The position numbers and the translations under genes were made by a program. A DNA stretch of 64,000 nucleotides from Galeopsis tetrahit. Taxonomy: Eukaryota > Streptophyta > Magnoliopsida > Lamiales > Lamiaceae. Location: the NCBI GenBank assembly GCA_963675135.1, contig OY776124.1, positions 17,544,066-17,608,065 on the forward strand, read 5' to 3'. A model generated the notes under the pieces. The model was given only the letters and a program-made list of their open reading frames with translations. It had not been told where the DNA came from and searched no databases. Positions 25,701 to 35,490 of this stretch are shown piece by piece; within the stretch, counting starts at the first letter, position 1; the number at the start of each line of letters is the position of its first letter.

Positions 25701-26184
25701 CAAAAAGAAGATAGAAAAACACATTGAGAATTTGCAGAAGCTGAAGGAAGATGAAGAGAAAATGGAAGATCAGTTCATTGATTATTTTATTGACAGAGAG
25801 CATCGTCAAGATTGGCTCAAGGTGAAGAGACAATGGGAACTTGATCACTGGATAATCAGAAAGTATGGAGATTCTGAAAATTCGGATGAATTATACTCGA
25901 TGTTTGATAAGTTTATGGAAGGTCAGAATCGAATGCTTTGGAATCTGATATTGAGGATATCTGCTGCTACAAATTTCAACATTTTAGTACCGATCTTTCC
26001 AAGATGGAAGACTCCTATGACAAGCTCAGGAAAGAGAGTAGATCGTAACTAGATCAAGAAATTTGAAGAAGAGCTACTTGATAAAGAGAAGATTGAAGAT
26101 GAAGATCAGATTAGCTTAATTCACAAGAGACTCCTTGATGCATTCTGTGTTCCTAACCCAGAAGGAGGTAATCTTTCAGATTAG
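22786..26184 (+). pseudogene. Third large ORF of Sirevirus B (1,088 codons open, short tail after a stop)
   Basis: It has an ATG at 22786 (MSIRSILDVSSNMQ). It is open to TAG at 26050-26052; homology to the A copy continues in frame to 26184, so the family protein is ~1,130 residues. Visible layout: N-terminal domain ~1-270 ending in GKPFHPLKFYLK; acidic Ser/Glu-rich ~285-340; Pro/Thr-rich ~345-465; conserved RFESLVYYPMCLREKRIR at ~467; acidic patch ~590-660; long coiled-coil-like helix ~700-860 (AEESSKMERLYSVK ... DEQRREAQDQLVRSR); Lys/Arg-rich stretch ~900-960 with RRVKRKLS (possible nuclear signal); conserved C-terminal block with LDHWIIRKYGD and ILVPIFPRWK. I see no signal peptide or membrane-spanning helix, so the 'envelope-like' label of this position is not supported. 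Function unknown. A possible structural, nuclear-import or RNA-handling role is inference only. Confidence 0.8.
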
Positions 26185-26367
26185 TTCTTGTTTGTTTGAT
26201 TAGTTTTGTTTGCTCTGATATTTTGTTATTTTTAGAAGTATTTGTAATCTCTACTGATCTATTTCTGAATGAATGAAAAGATAAAGTACTATTTGATGAT
26301 TAAAAGACAAGGTAACTACTTAACTAGTCTACTTATGAGAAAAGATTCAAGTAGTTTTGGCTTCATC

Positions 26368-26381
26368 AAAAAGGGGGAAAT
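26368..26381 (+). promoter_or_regulatory. Polypurine tract, element B
   Basis: AAAAAGGGGGAAAT immediately precedes LTR2, the expected plus-strand primer. The same tract precedes the 3' LTR of A. Confidence 0.88.
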
Positions 26382-27669
26382 TGTTGGGGTATGAATCCTA
26401 GAACAAGTCCTAAATGATGAACAAAAGATAAAAGATAAAGTTTTGATAAGCCAAAAAGAAGACTTGAATATTTTCTAAGTGTTGACTGATCTAGTCTAGT
26501 TGAGTTGAAGTCATCTTGTACAGATCAGTAGAATTCAAAAGACAAGTACGGTTTTACATGTTATTAAAAGATAAGTACGATTTATAAGTACTTCATATCT
26601 GTTCATATATGTTAGATTGTTACTGAGCTATTTAAATGTTGTATAGAGCTCATGATTTTTATATGTAATAGATTAGATTCATTGTATAGTTTATAAGTTG
26701 ACTAAGCTTGTATTATAAAAGCTTAAAGTAATGTAATAGTCTTGTTAGGTTAGATGATAGGACTAGATTAGTTCTGTTAGAAGTCTACTACTCAAGATAG
26801 GAAGACTACAAGACAAGACAAGTGCATACAAGTCTACTCAAGACAGGTCAACGTGAAGGTTAGTTACAAATACGCGTGAAGAGATAAAGATATAGAAGTT
26901 AGTTATGGAATAACTAATTCATAACAGAAACGCGTGGATTGATAAGAAGATTCAGTTGAAAGTAGTTATCAAGAAAAGTTGGTTACAACTTACTAAGTTC
27001 TTGAAGATTGAAGTCTATAAATACTTCATGATGGTGATCAATTAAAAACTACTGAAACACTGACGTTCATACTCAAGTGAAGCATTATCAAAGATAGATT
27101 TTGAAGTTTACTCTCAGAGTTGATTGAAGTTCAGATAGAAGCCAGAAGACAAGTGAAGAATCAAGAAGGCTACTACTGAAGAACAGAGAAGTTTTTAGTT
27201 TTTGTTTGTTATTTTCAAGGTGCTAGATACTTGTAAAATTTCTAGTAAGATCGTAGACATATCTGGAGGTATAGTCTGTTGAAGATCTAAGTCTTCTTCT
27301 TGGGACTTTAAAGACAGGAACATACACTTGTACTCGATTGGAAGAGTTTAGTGGAAACATCACAACTGGGTTTGTGAGAGTGGATGTAGACAAGTTGTCG
27401 AACCACTATAAATCTTGTGTTTGATTTACTTTACAGTTTTGATTGTTTAAATTGCTTAATTGGTTGAATTACTTAACTGATCTAGACTAGTTGAGTATAG
27501 AACAGAGTTCTCGAATTAAGTTGAGTATAATCTTGAATTGGGCTCATTGATAATTTCGTATTCCGCACAGTGTAATTCTGATATATCGAAAGAATTTTGA
27601 AAAGTCTATTCACCCCCCTCTAGACATTTTCACTAGCTTACTCGTTATTAACTCAACTTGGGACCAACA
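26382..27669 (+). repeat. LTR2 of element B (shared middle LTR)
   Basis: It is 1288 bp. It follows a polypurine tract (so it acts as the 3' LTR of the first unit) and is followed by a primer site TGGTATCAGAGC at 27672-27683 (so it is also the 5' LTR of the second unit). It shares its private variants with LTR3, not LTR1. Confidence 0.9.
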
Positions 27670-27671
27670 AG

Positions 27672-27683
27672 TGGTATCAGAGC
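27672..27683 (+). promoter_or_regulatory. Primer binding site of the second B unit
   Basis: TGGTATCAGAGC lies two bases after LTR2, identical to the sites at 5666 and 15823. Confidence 0.88.
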
Positions 27684-27868
27684 AGTAGTTTACGAACTGC
27701 TGTTTCTTGATAACCGACTCAAGACTTAGGGTGAAGTCTTGGTCCTTGACTGTTTTTGTATACGTGTCCTTGATCATATTCTTGTATCATCTGTGTTTCG
27801 TGCTCCCTGTTCTTGACTTATCTGTTGTTCTTGATCATAACTCTACTTAGCACTTATTTCTTGAAATC

Positions 27869-30280
27869 ATGTCTCTTGAGATCAGCGCTAACAAACTACC
27901 TAAGTTCCAGGTACAGGATTACGACTATTGGAAGCTAAGGATGGAAGCCATCTTCAGCTCCACTCATGACTTAATGATCTCAGTCATCACTGAAGGTCCA
28001 ATTGTGACCATGATCCCAAACACTACTGCCCTCGACGCAAATCAACCCGTGGGTACTCTCGTCAAGAAACCAAGGTCAGAACTTACATCTGAAGAAATGA
28101 GACAGAATAATTTGGATAGCTTGGCCAAGAATTACATCTTACACACTCTTCCTAATGAGTATCTGGGAAAAGTGTTAAAATGTAAAACTGCCAAAGAAAT
28201 GTGGGACCGCTTAGCTATCATTTGTGAAGGGACATCCCTAATCAAAGAAAGCAAGCTTTCCACTGCAGTCCAAAGATTCGAATCATTTCATATGAAAGCT
28301 GGTGAAACAATAGACCAGTTGGATACTCGTTTTACCAAAATCATGAATGACTTGGAAGTCCTTGGTAAATCTTATACTCCACGTGAAATCAATCTTAGGA
28401 TTCTCAAAAGCCTTGATAGTCGATGGAAGATGGTAAAAATGCTTGTTAAGAATACCCAAGATATAGACGTATGGACAGCAGAGACTATGTTTCAAACTCT
28501 AAAGGCTCATGAGTTTGATCTAGACGAAGACGAACCCATAGTAAGTAGTGACAGAGAACATGTTGTATCTAAGAACGTTGCGTTTAAGGCCAGTTCGTCT
28601 AAGATAGACAGGTCTAAGACTAAGACTAGGTCTGCTTCTGTGAAAGACGAGTTAGATACTGATCTTAGTCTGAAGGATCAGGTAAGCCTCATGGTTAGAA
28701 AGTTTGATAGGCTGAATAAACGTTTCGGAAGATATAAGAAGTTCTATAGAGAGCATAGAGGGTCTGCTTCTAAGAACTCGTCTGAGACCAGACGAGACCG
28801 AAACTCGTCCGAAAGGAGAGACGAAGTCTCGAAAGGTAACAGACAAGATAGAGAGTCTGATAGTAGGAAGATTACTCGTTCTGATAGACGTGATAAACGA
28901 AGGAACAACTCTCCTATTAAAAAGGCTACTAATGATCTTGTGTGCTATAACTGTGAGAAACCAGGTCACTACATATATGAATGTCCAGACCTGAGTACTG
29001 ATGATCGAGAAGAACGCAAAGCACGAAGGGAAAGAAGATACAACCGTGGTAAAAAGGCAATGATGGCCAATAATGACTCTAACTCCGACTCAGACGAGTT
29101 GCCATCATCCTCATCTAGCTACCCGTCTGAACCAGATCACGATGAAGCATTCATAGTTGATGATGGTCTATGCTTCATGGCTAAAATCGACCAAGAGGTA
29201 TCATCTGTTACTTCCTTTCAATCATGTGATGAATCAGACTCTGATGAAAGTGACACTGCCAGTAGCCAAGTAGGGAGTAGTCTTCAGCACTCTACTAGTG
29301 CAGTTGAAGACGACCTCCTACTTGCCAACAAGGCATTCATTGAAGTCAGTGACGAAAACATCACCTTAAGACAAGAAATCATTGATCTTAAGGAAGCTCA
29401 GTCTAAAGTAGATCCTAATATAACAGTCCTAAATGAACGCTTGCAAGAAGAGTTGAGACAACTCAAAGACAAGTGTACATTGACTGACAAGTTGTATCAA
29501 GACCTACTTAAGACACATGCGACTGAGAAACATGAATTCAATGTCTTACAAAGTAAGCTCAAAAAACTTGAAGAACGTAATAAGTTCTTAGAAACCGAGA
29601 TTGTCACTCTAGACCTTAAACTTACTGACCTGGTTAACTCGTCTAAGGTTAACCTTGAATTGTCAGATAGGTATAGGGCTCCAGCTGACAAGACAGGCAT
29701 AGGTGCTGAGACATCAAGCTCGTCTACTCTAGTTCCTAAGAACCCTACTATTTTCATCTCAAGCTCTTTGACTAATGATAAAGGAAAAGAACCATTGATA
29801 TACGATATTGACACTCCATCAAAAGGTACTGTACCAAGACAAGCTCGAGTTAACATTCCAATTACCAAGGGAGGTAAAAAGAATGGTAACAACAAGCCTG
29901 TCCAACCTAGAACTAATCTTCAAAGGACTAGGAATCGTGGACGACCAAATCAGGTCAGATACGAGGACTGGTATCCTGAGGAGACTAGTACTAGACAAGT
30001 ACAGACTAGACGACAAGAGTCTAGACCTCCTTTCATAAGGCAGTCTCAACTCTACTCGTCTAGACCTAGACAGGAAGGTCCAAAATATCGTACACAAGCT
30101 GTTCTATATCCTCCACCTTTGTCATATGATATCAAAGGAGAAGAAAGACCTAAACATGTCTATAAACCGTATGGACCTAATGCATATAAACCCTATTTTG
30201 ACTATCATAGACAAGTGCCTGCTCAAGTAGAGATTAAGTCATATAAACCCTATTCTGAATATTTTCTAAGTGTTGACTGA
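27869..30280 (+). pseudogene. gag: Second gag copy of element B, truncated by a deletion junction
   Basis: The first ~790 residues are almost identical to the gag at 16020; only a few residue changes are visible (for example A/V near residue 29 and S/F near the end). It contains the same zinc knuckle and helical segment. At 30240 the sequence leaves gag, repeats 17 bases of earlier gag (TATAAACCCTATTCTGA) and enters LTR sequence, where the frame ends by chance at 30278. All of pol, the third ORF and the first 83 bases of the following LTR are missing. The protein would be a capsid-type gag with an altered C terminus, open for 803 codons. Confidence 0.88.
30240..30258. other. Deletion junction with filler between gag and LTR3
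   Basis: After AAGTCA the sequence jumps back to TATAAACCCTATTCTGA, already used ~57 bases earlier in gag, then joins LTR sequence at TGAATATTTTC. Microhomologies are CA at the first switch and TGA at the second. This is typical of template switching or end-joining repair. Confidence 0.8.
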
Positions 30281-31460
30281 TCTAGTCTAGTTGAGTTGAA
30301 GTCATCTTGTACAGATCAGTAGAATTCAAAAGACAAGTACGGTTTTACATGTTATTAAAAGATAAGTACGATTTATAAGTACTTCATATCTGTTCATATA
30401 TGTTAGATTGTTACTGAGCTATTTAAATGTTGTATAGAGCTCATGATTTTTATATGTAATAGATTAGATTCATTGTATAGTTTATAAGTTGACTAAGCTT
30501 GTATTATAAAAGCTTAAAGTAATGTAATAGTCTTGTTAGGTTAGATGATAGGACTAGATTAGTTCTGTTAGAAGTCTACTACTCAAGATAGGAAGACTAC
30601 AAGACAAGACAAGTGCATACAAGTCTACTCAAGACAGGTCAACGTGAAGGTTAGTTACAAATACGCGTGAAGAGATAAAGATATAGAAGTTAGTTATGGA
30701 ATAACTAATTCATAACAGAAACGCGTGGATTGATAAGAAGATTCAGTTGAAAGTAGTTATCAAGAAAAGTTGGTTACAACTTACTAAGTTCTTGAAGATT
30801 GAAGTCTATAAATACTTCATGATGGTGATCAATTAAAAACTACTGAAACACTGACGTTCATACTCAAGTGAAGCATTATCAAAGATAGATTTTGAAGTTT
30901 ACTCTCAGAGTTGATTGAAGTTCAGATAGAAGCCAGAAGACAAGTGAAGAATCAAGAAGGCTACTACTGAAGAACAGAGAAGTTTTTAGTTTTTGTTTGT
31001 TATTTTCAAGGTGCTAGATACTTGTAAAATTTCTAGTAAGATCGTAGACATATCTGGAGGTATAGTCTGTTGAAGATCTAAGTCTTCTTCTTGGGACTTT
31101 AAAGACAGGAACATACACTTGTACTCGATTGGAAGAGTTTAGTGGAAACATCACAACTGGGTTTGTGAGAGTGGATGTAGACAAGTTGTCGAACCACTAT
31201 AAATCTTGTGTTTGATTTACTTTACAGTTTTGATTGTTTAAATTGCTTAATTGGTTGAATTACTTAACTGATCTAGACTAGTTGAGTATAGAACAGAGTT
31301 CTCGAATTAAGTTGAGTATAATCTTGAATTGGGCTCATTGATAATTTCGTATTCCGCACAGTGTAATTCTGATATATCGAAAGAATTTTGAAAAGTCTAT
31401 TCACCCCCCTCTAGACATTTTCACTAGCTTACTCGTTATTAACTCAACTTGGGACCAACC
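30256..31460 (+). repeat. LTR3 of element B, missing its first 83 bases
   Basis: It is 1205 bp, co-linear with LTR2 from base 84 to the end (1205+83 = 1288), with the last base C rather than A. It is followed directly by the target duplication GAAGA and the continuation of element A's third ORF. Confidence 0.9.
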
Positions 31461-31465
31461 GAAGA

Positions 31466-32954
31466 TGATGAGTTTGTTGAAGCCATCATGTTTGATGAAG
31501 ATGAGTTAACTGAGACTTAATCTACTACTCATGTTTTTCCAGAAGGCCTTATAGATGAGTTGAAGACGGACTTAAAGGAAGTAGTGAAGTCGTCTATTGA
31601 GGTGTTCTTGGAATCAAAGCTGAAAGGAGTCTTGGTGGAACAAAATCAGTCACTAGTTGACAACTCCAGAGAATTGATAGTTGGAGAAGTGAATAAAATG
31701 GATTCTACTTTTCGACAAGAAATGTATACTCAAATTGAAGATTTCTTGAAGAGACAAGTTGACTACTTGGAGAAAAGGTCTGTTAACTTTGCTAGATCAT
31801 TAGCTGAAGAATCAAGCAAGATGGAGAGACTATACAGAGTTAAAATCGAGATAGCAGATGAGCAAAGGCGAGAAGCACAAGATCAGTTGGTGCGTTCTCA
31901 AGCTGTTCTCACTGAGCTAACAAAGCAGAACACTCTCCTTCGTCAGACAGCTGTTCATTTCAAAGACGAGTTGGCCATTAACTCAAAGAAATTGGAATCC
32001 ACTGCTGATCGACTAGACAAGATGAGTCATGTTCAGACACATCAAAGGCAAATCGAACTAGCTGCTGAAGCAATGAAGGAAGCTGTGAAAGAAGAAATGA
32101 CTCGATTTACTAGTCTATTCACTCTTAAGGCAAGTGATGAAGCCAAAAAGGGGGAAGAGACAAGTAGAGTTATTATTTCTGCTGAAAAGTCAAGTGCAGA
32201 ACCTGAAGTTAAGGCTGCTGCGTCTGCGATAGAAGAGTTAAGATATCCCAAGAGAGGAAGGCTAGTCAAGAAGGCAGATCTTGAACAAGCTAAGGATGAA
32301 GAGCAGAAGAGACTACTGAAAGGAAAAAGTGTTGCGTCTCCGGAAGTTGAGGCTCAGACCAGACAAGTCAAGAGAAAACTTGTTCTAGAGAAAAAGAAAG
32401 AAGAACTAGGTGATATTCTAGCTGATATTGGTGATGAAGAGGTTGAAGCTCTTCATAAGAAGCAAAAGCTGGAAGATGATCATTATGCTAACAAGAAATT
32501 GTTAGGAAAGCATATCAAGATGTTGCTGAAGATGAAAGCTGATCCTGATCTAGTAGAAGATGCCTACATTGATAATTTCATTGACAATGAACATAAAGAT
32601 GCATGGTTCAAGGTCAAGATGAAGTGGGAGCTGGATCATTGGATTATTCGCAAGTTTGGAGATCCAGATAGCAGAGAAGAGTTATACACGATTTTTGATA
32701 AGTTCATGGAAACACAAGATCGGAATTTATGGAACCTAATCATGAGGATTGCAACTGCTGTATGTTTTAATATTCTTGTTCCTATTTTTCCAAAGTGGAT
32801 TACTCCGATGTTAGGTTCTGGAAAGAGGATCGACTTCAACAAGATTAAGAAGTTTGAAGAAGACCTACTTGATAAAGAGAAGACCGAGACTGAAGAACAT
32901 ATGACAGTAATTCATAAAAGGCTACTTGATGCTTTTGGTGTTCCAAGTTCTTAA
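31466..32954 (+). pseudogene. Third ORF of Sirevirus A, 3' part after the nested insertion
   Basis: The frame continues exactly from 14532. The first codons (GAT GAG TTT GTT GAA) match the DDEF.. block of element B. A TAA lies at 31518-31520; from 31560 the frame is open to 32954. It includes the coiled-coil-like region (AEESSKMERLYRVKIE, DEQRREAQDQLVRSQ), the block KASDEAKKGEETS that is identical in both copies, a Lys/Arg-rich stretch with RQVKRKLV, and the C-terminal block LDHWIIRKFGD ... ILVPIFPKW. The natural C terminus (DAFGVPSS) is intact here, whereas B has a stop before it. Confidence 0.78.
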
Positions 32955-33138
32955 GAAGGTACTTTATCAGATTAGTTTTTTTTCTCTGGTACTTAGTTTT
33001 ATTTTAATTAAGTATGTGTAATATCTACTGATCATATATTGAATGAATGAAAGATAAGTACTATTTGATGTTTAAAGACAAGATAACTACTTAACTAGTC
33101 TACTATTGTGAAAAGATTCAAGTAGTTTTGGCTTCATC

Positions 33139-33152
33139 AAAAAGGGGGAAAT
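33139..33152 (+). promoter_or_regulatory. Polypurine tract, element A
   Basis: A-rich then GGGGG tract (core AAGGGGGAA at 33142-33150) immediately upstream of the 3' LTR. Confidence 0.88.
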
Positions 33153-34474
33153 TGTTGGGATATGAATCCTAAAGACAATTCCTAAATGATGAAAAGATAA
33201 GATAAGTTTTGATAAGTAAAAAAGAAGACTTAAATATTTTCTAAGTGTTGACTGATCTAGTCTAGTTATGAAGTCGTCTTGTATGAGACAAGATCAGTAG
33301 AGTTCACAAGACAAGTACTAGTTCACAAGACAAGTACTAGTTTCAAAAGATAAGTATAAATAAAAAAAAAACAAGTACAGTTTATAAGTATTTTGTATAC
33401 TTGATAGGTTTTATATTGAGCTATTTGAGATGTATAAAAGCTCATGTTTCGTTTGTATTCTGTATATAGATTCTTAAGATGACTAAGCTTTGTAACAAGA
33501 GCTTAATGTAATGTAATAGTCTTGTTAGGATTAGATGTTAGGACTAGATTAGTTCTATGATGTAATCTGAAGAAGTTTACTGCACAAGACAAGTAGAAGA
33601 TGAAGTCTACTACTACTGGACAAGACAGGTGCGCAACTCAACAAGATAAGACAAGACAAGAAGACTGAAGTTAGTTACAGAAACGCGTATTGAAGATAAG
33701 GATTGAAGGAGTTAGTTAAGGAATAACTAATTAACTGAAGAAACGCGTGGAAGGATAAAAAGAATCAGTTACAAGTTAGTTTTCAAGAAAAGGTTGTTAC
33801 ACAACTAAAAGTTCTTGGAATTGGAAGTTTATAAATACCGCAAGGTATTCATTCATTAGAGACTACTGAAAAACTGTTGAAGCATTATTGAAGATTCAAA
33901 GAAGAAATTACTCTCAGAGATTGAAGTTCAGAAAGTGAAGCTACACAAGACAAGTGAAGATCAAAGAAGGCTACTACTGAACGAAGAGAAGTTTTATTTT
34001 TGTTTACTGTTTCAGGTTGCTAGATACTTGTAAATCGCTAGTAAGATCGAAGAGGCACTTGGTAGTGTTGTCGAGAAGATCTAAGTCTTATTTCTTGGGA
34101 CTTAAAGCTACAAGAACATATTACTCCATTGGACGAGTTAATAAGAATTTCACAACTGGGTTTGTGAGAGTGGATGTAGAAAAGTTGTCGAACCGCTATA
34201 AAATCTCGTGTTTGATTTACTTTACTGTTTAGTTTGTTGTTTAATTGATTAACTGTTTATTTGTTGAACATACATAACTGAACAAGACAAGTTGAGTAAA
34301 CACTAAAACAGAGTTCTCGAAATAAGTTGAGTATAAACTAGAATTGGGCTAATTGTTATATTCTGATTTCCGCATCGTACTTTGATATATCGAAAGATTT
34401 TTGAAAAGTCTATTCACCCCCTCTAGACATTTTCACTAGCTTACTCGTTATTAAACTCAACTTAGGGACCTACA
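33153..34474 (+). repeat. 3' LTR of Sirevirus A
   Basis: It is 1322 bp, TG...CA bounded, a partner of 4343-5663 and followed by the target duplication CTTAC at 34475-34479. A small open frame at 34017 is a by-product of LTR sequence. Confidence 0.93.
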
Positions 34475-34479
34475 CTTAC

Positions 34480-34678
34480 TATTCACTCACCTTTTTAAAA
34501 ATATAATAATAAATAAAAATTTGAAATATAATTTTTTTAAAAAATAAATAAGTGAGTTGACTTGTGTGTTTGTATGTACCCTAAAAATAATGACATTAAA
34601 TGTAATATTATAGATATTGTACAGAGTTTCTAAATGATCGAAAAAGTAGGTGTAAAATGTATTATGAAATAGAGGGAG
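34480..34678. mobile_element. Right part of the Stowaway MITE split by Sirevirus A
   Basis: It continues the MITE begun at 4310 after removal of element A, and ends TAGAGGGAG followed by TA (34679-34680). The inner sequence TACTATTCACTCACC follows on from the left half. Confidence 0.75.
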
Positions 34679-34794
34679 TATACAGTATACTATTCCTAAA
34701 ATTCTATAAAAACACGTACGTATGTTTAATTTAGGAATAGTTTACAATAATGCAATAAAGCATGTTTAATTAATTCGATCAATATATATGCTTT

Positions 34795-34798
<4 letters not shown>

Positions 34799-34828
<30 letters not shown>
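34799..34828. repeat. (AT)15 microsatellite
   Basis: Uninterrupted AT dinucleotides over 30 bases. Confidence 0.95.
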
Positions 34829-34831
<3 letters not shown>

Positions 34832-35310
34832 TTTTTTTAATTCAATATTTAAGAAACTAATATAAAAGTACAATATACAATATACTCCATATAGAGCACG
34901 TTTAATATTATGTATAGTATATACATATATTCTTCCTAAAATGCAATAGAGCACGTTTAAGTTAATTAGCATTAATATGAATGGTATAATTGTATTAAGT
35001 CATTTGTTAACACATAAATTAGCATATATGTAATTACAATGAAATAAGTCACTCATACGTAATTATTTCTAGTAATAAAAGGGAAAAATTGAATGTTGTC
35101 CAAAAAAATATTTGAGGATTTTTTTTTTTTTTTATGGGATATTTGGAGAAAATTGAATAAATATTAAATAGTATTAATCCATACACATATACCTATCGAA
35201 GTTATTATATTAATTTAATTAAACCCCATTTAATATAATTGAGTTGATTGGGCATATTTAAAACTTGAATTAATTAAGCTGACTTATTTCGAATTAGCAT
35301 ATGGTAAGCA

Positions 35311-35490
35311 AATTGTATGCTTTTTTCCTTCTTATTTTTTATAACCACTGATGCATTTATTTTCATTCAAATTGTATGTTTTTTTCCTTTCTTATTTTTT
35401 GTAACACTGTAGCATTAATTATTTCCTTTAAATTGTATGTTTTTTTCTTTCTTATTTTTTATAACTACCGTAGCATTTATTTTCATATAA
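35311..35490. repeat. Three-copy ~60-bp tandem repeat
   Basis: The unit begins AATTGTATG, continues with a T-rich run and CTTATTTTTT, and ends with a GTAGCATT-like word. Copies start at 35311, 35370 and 35431. Confidence 0.8.

Larger units (their letters stand above)
14533..31460 (+). mobile_element. Sirevirus B complex nested in A: LTR-body-LTR-truncated body-truncated LTR
   Basis: It is flanked by the target duplication GAAGA (14528-14532 and 31461-31465) inside the third ORF of A, and the host frame resumes exactly after it. Components: LTR1 14533-15820, gag 16020, pol 18584, third ORF 22786, LTR2 26382-27669, a second near-identical gag 27869-30240, an abrupt junction, then LTR3 30256-31460 lacking its first 83 bases. 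One pair of target duplications around three LTRs implies a single insertion followed by unequal recombination and a deletion, or insertion of an already rearranged copy. The last base of LTR3 is C instead of A. Confidence 0.88.
4343..34474 (+). mobile_element. Ty1/copia Sirevirus-type retrotransposon A (complete, 30 kb with nested insert)
   Basis: The element is bounded by two LTRs that start TGTTGGGATATG and end CTACA, and flanked by the 5-bp target duplication CTTAC (4338-4342 and 34475-34479). Order: LTR, initiator-Met primer site, gag, pol (protease-integrase-RT-RNase H, the copia order), ~0.9 kb spacer, a third large ORF, polypurine tract, LTR. A 16.9-kb relative (element B complex) sits inside the third ORF; without it A would be ~13.2 kb. 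All three genes of A carry stops or frameshifts, so A is non-functional as it stands. By eye the LTRs differ at roughly 15 positions in 1.32 kb, about 1%. Confidence 0.93.

Noticed and set aside
22786..26184. Calling the third retrotransposon ORF an envelope gene
   Set aside because: No signal peptide, transmembrane helix or fusion-type region is visible; only its position matches the 'env-like' genes of SIRE1-type elements.
34017..34232. 71-codon frame inside the 3' LTR of element A
   Set aside because: It lies entirely in LTR sequence and is broken in the 5' LTR copy.
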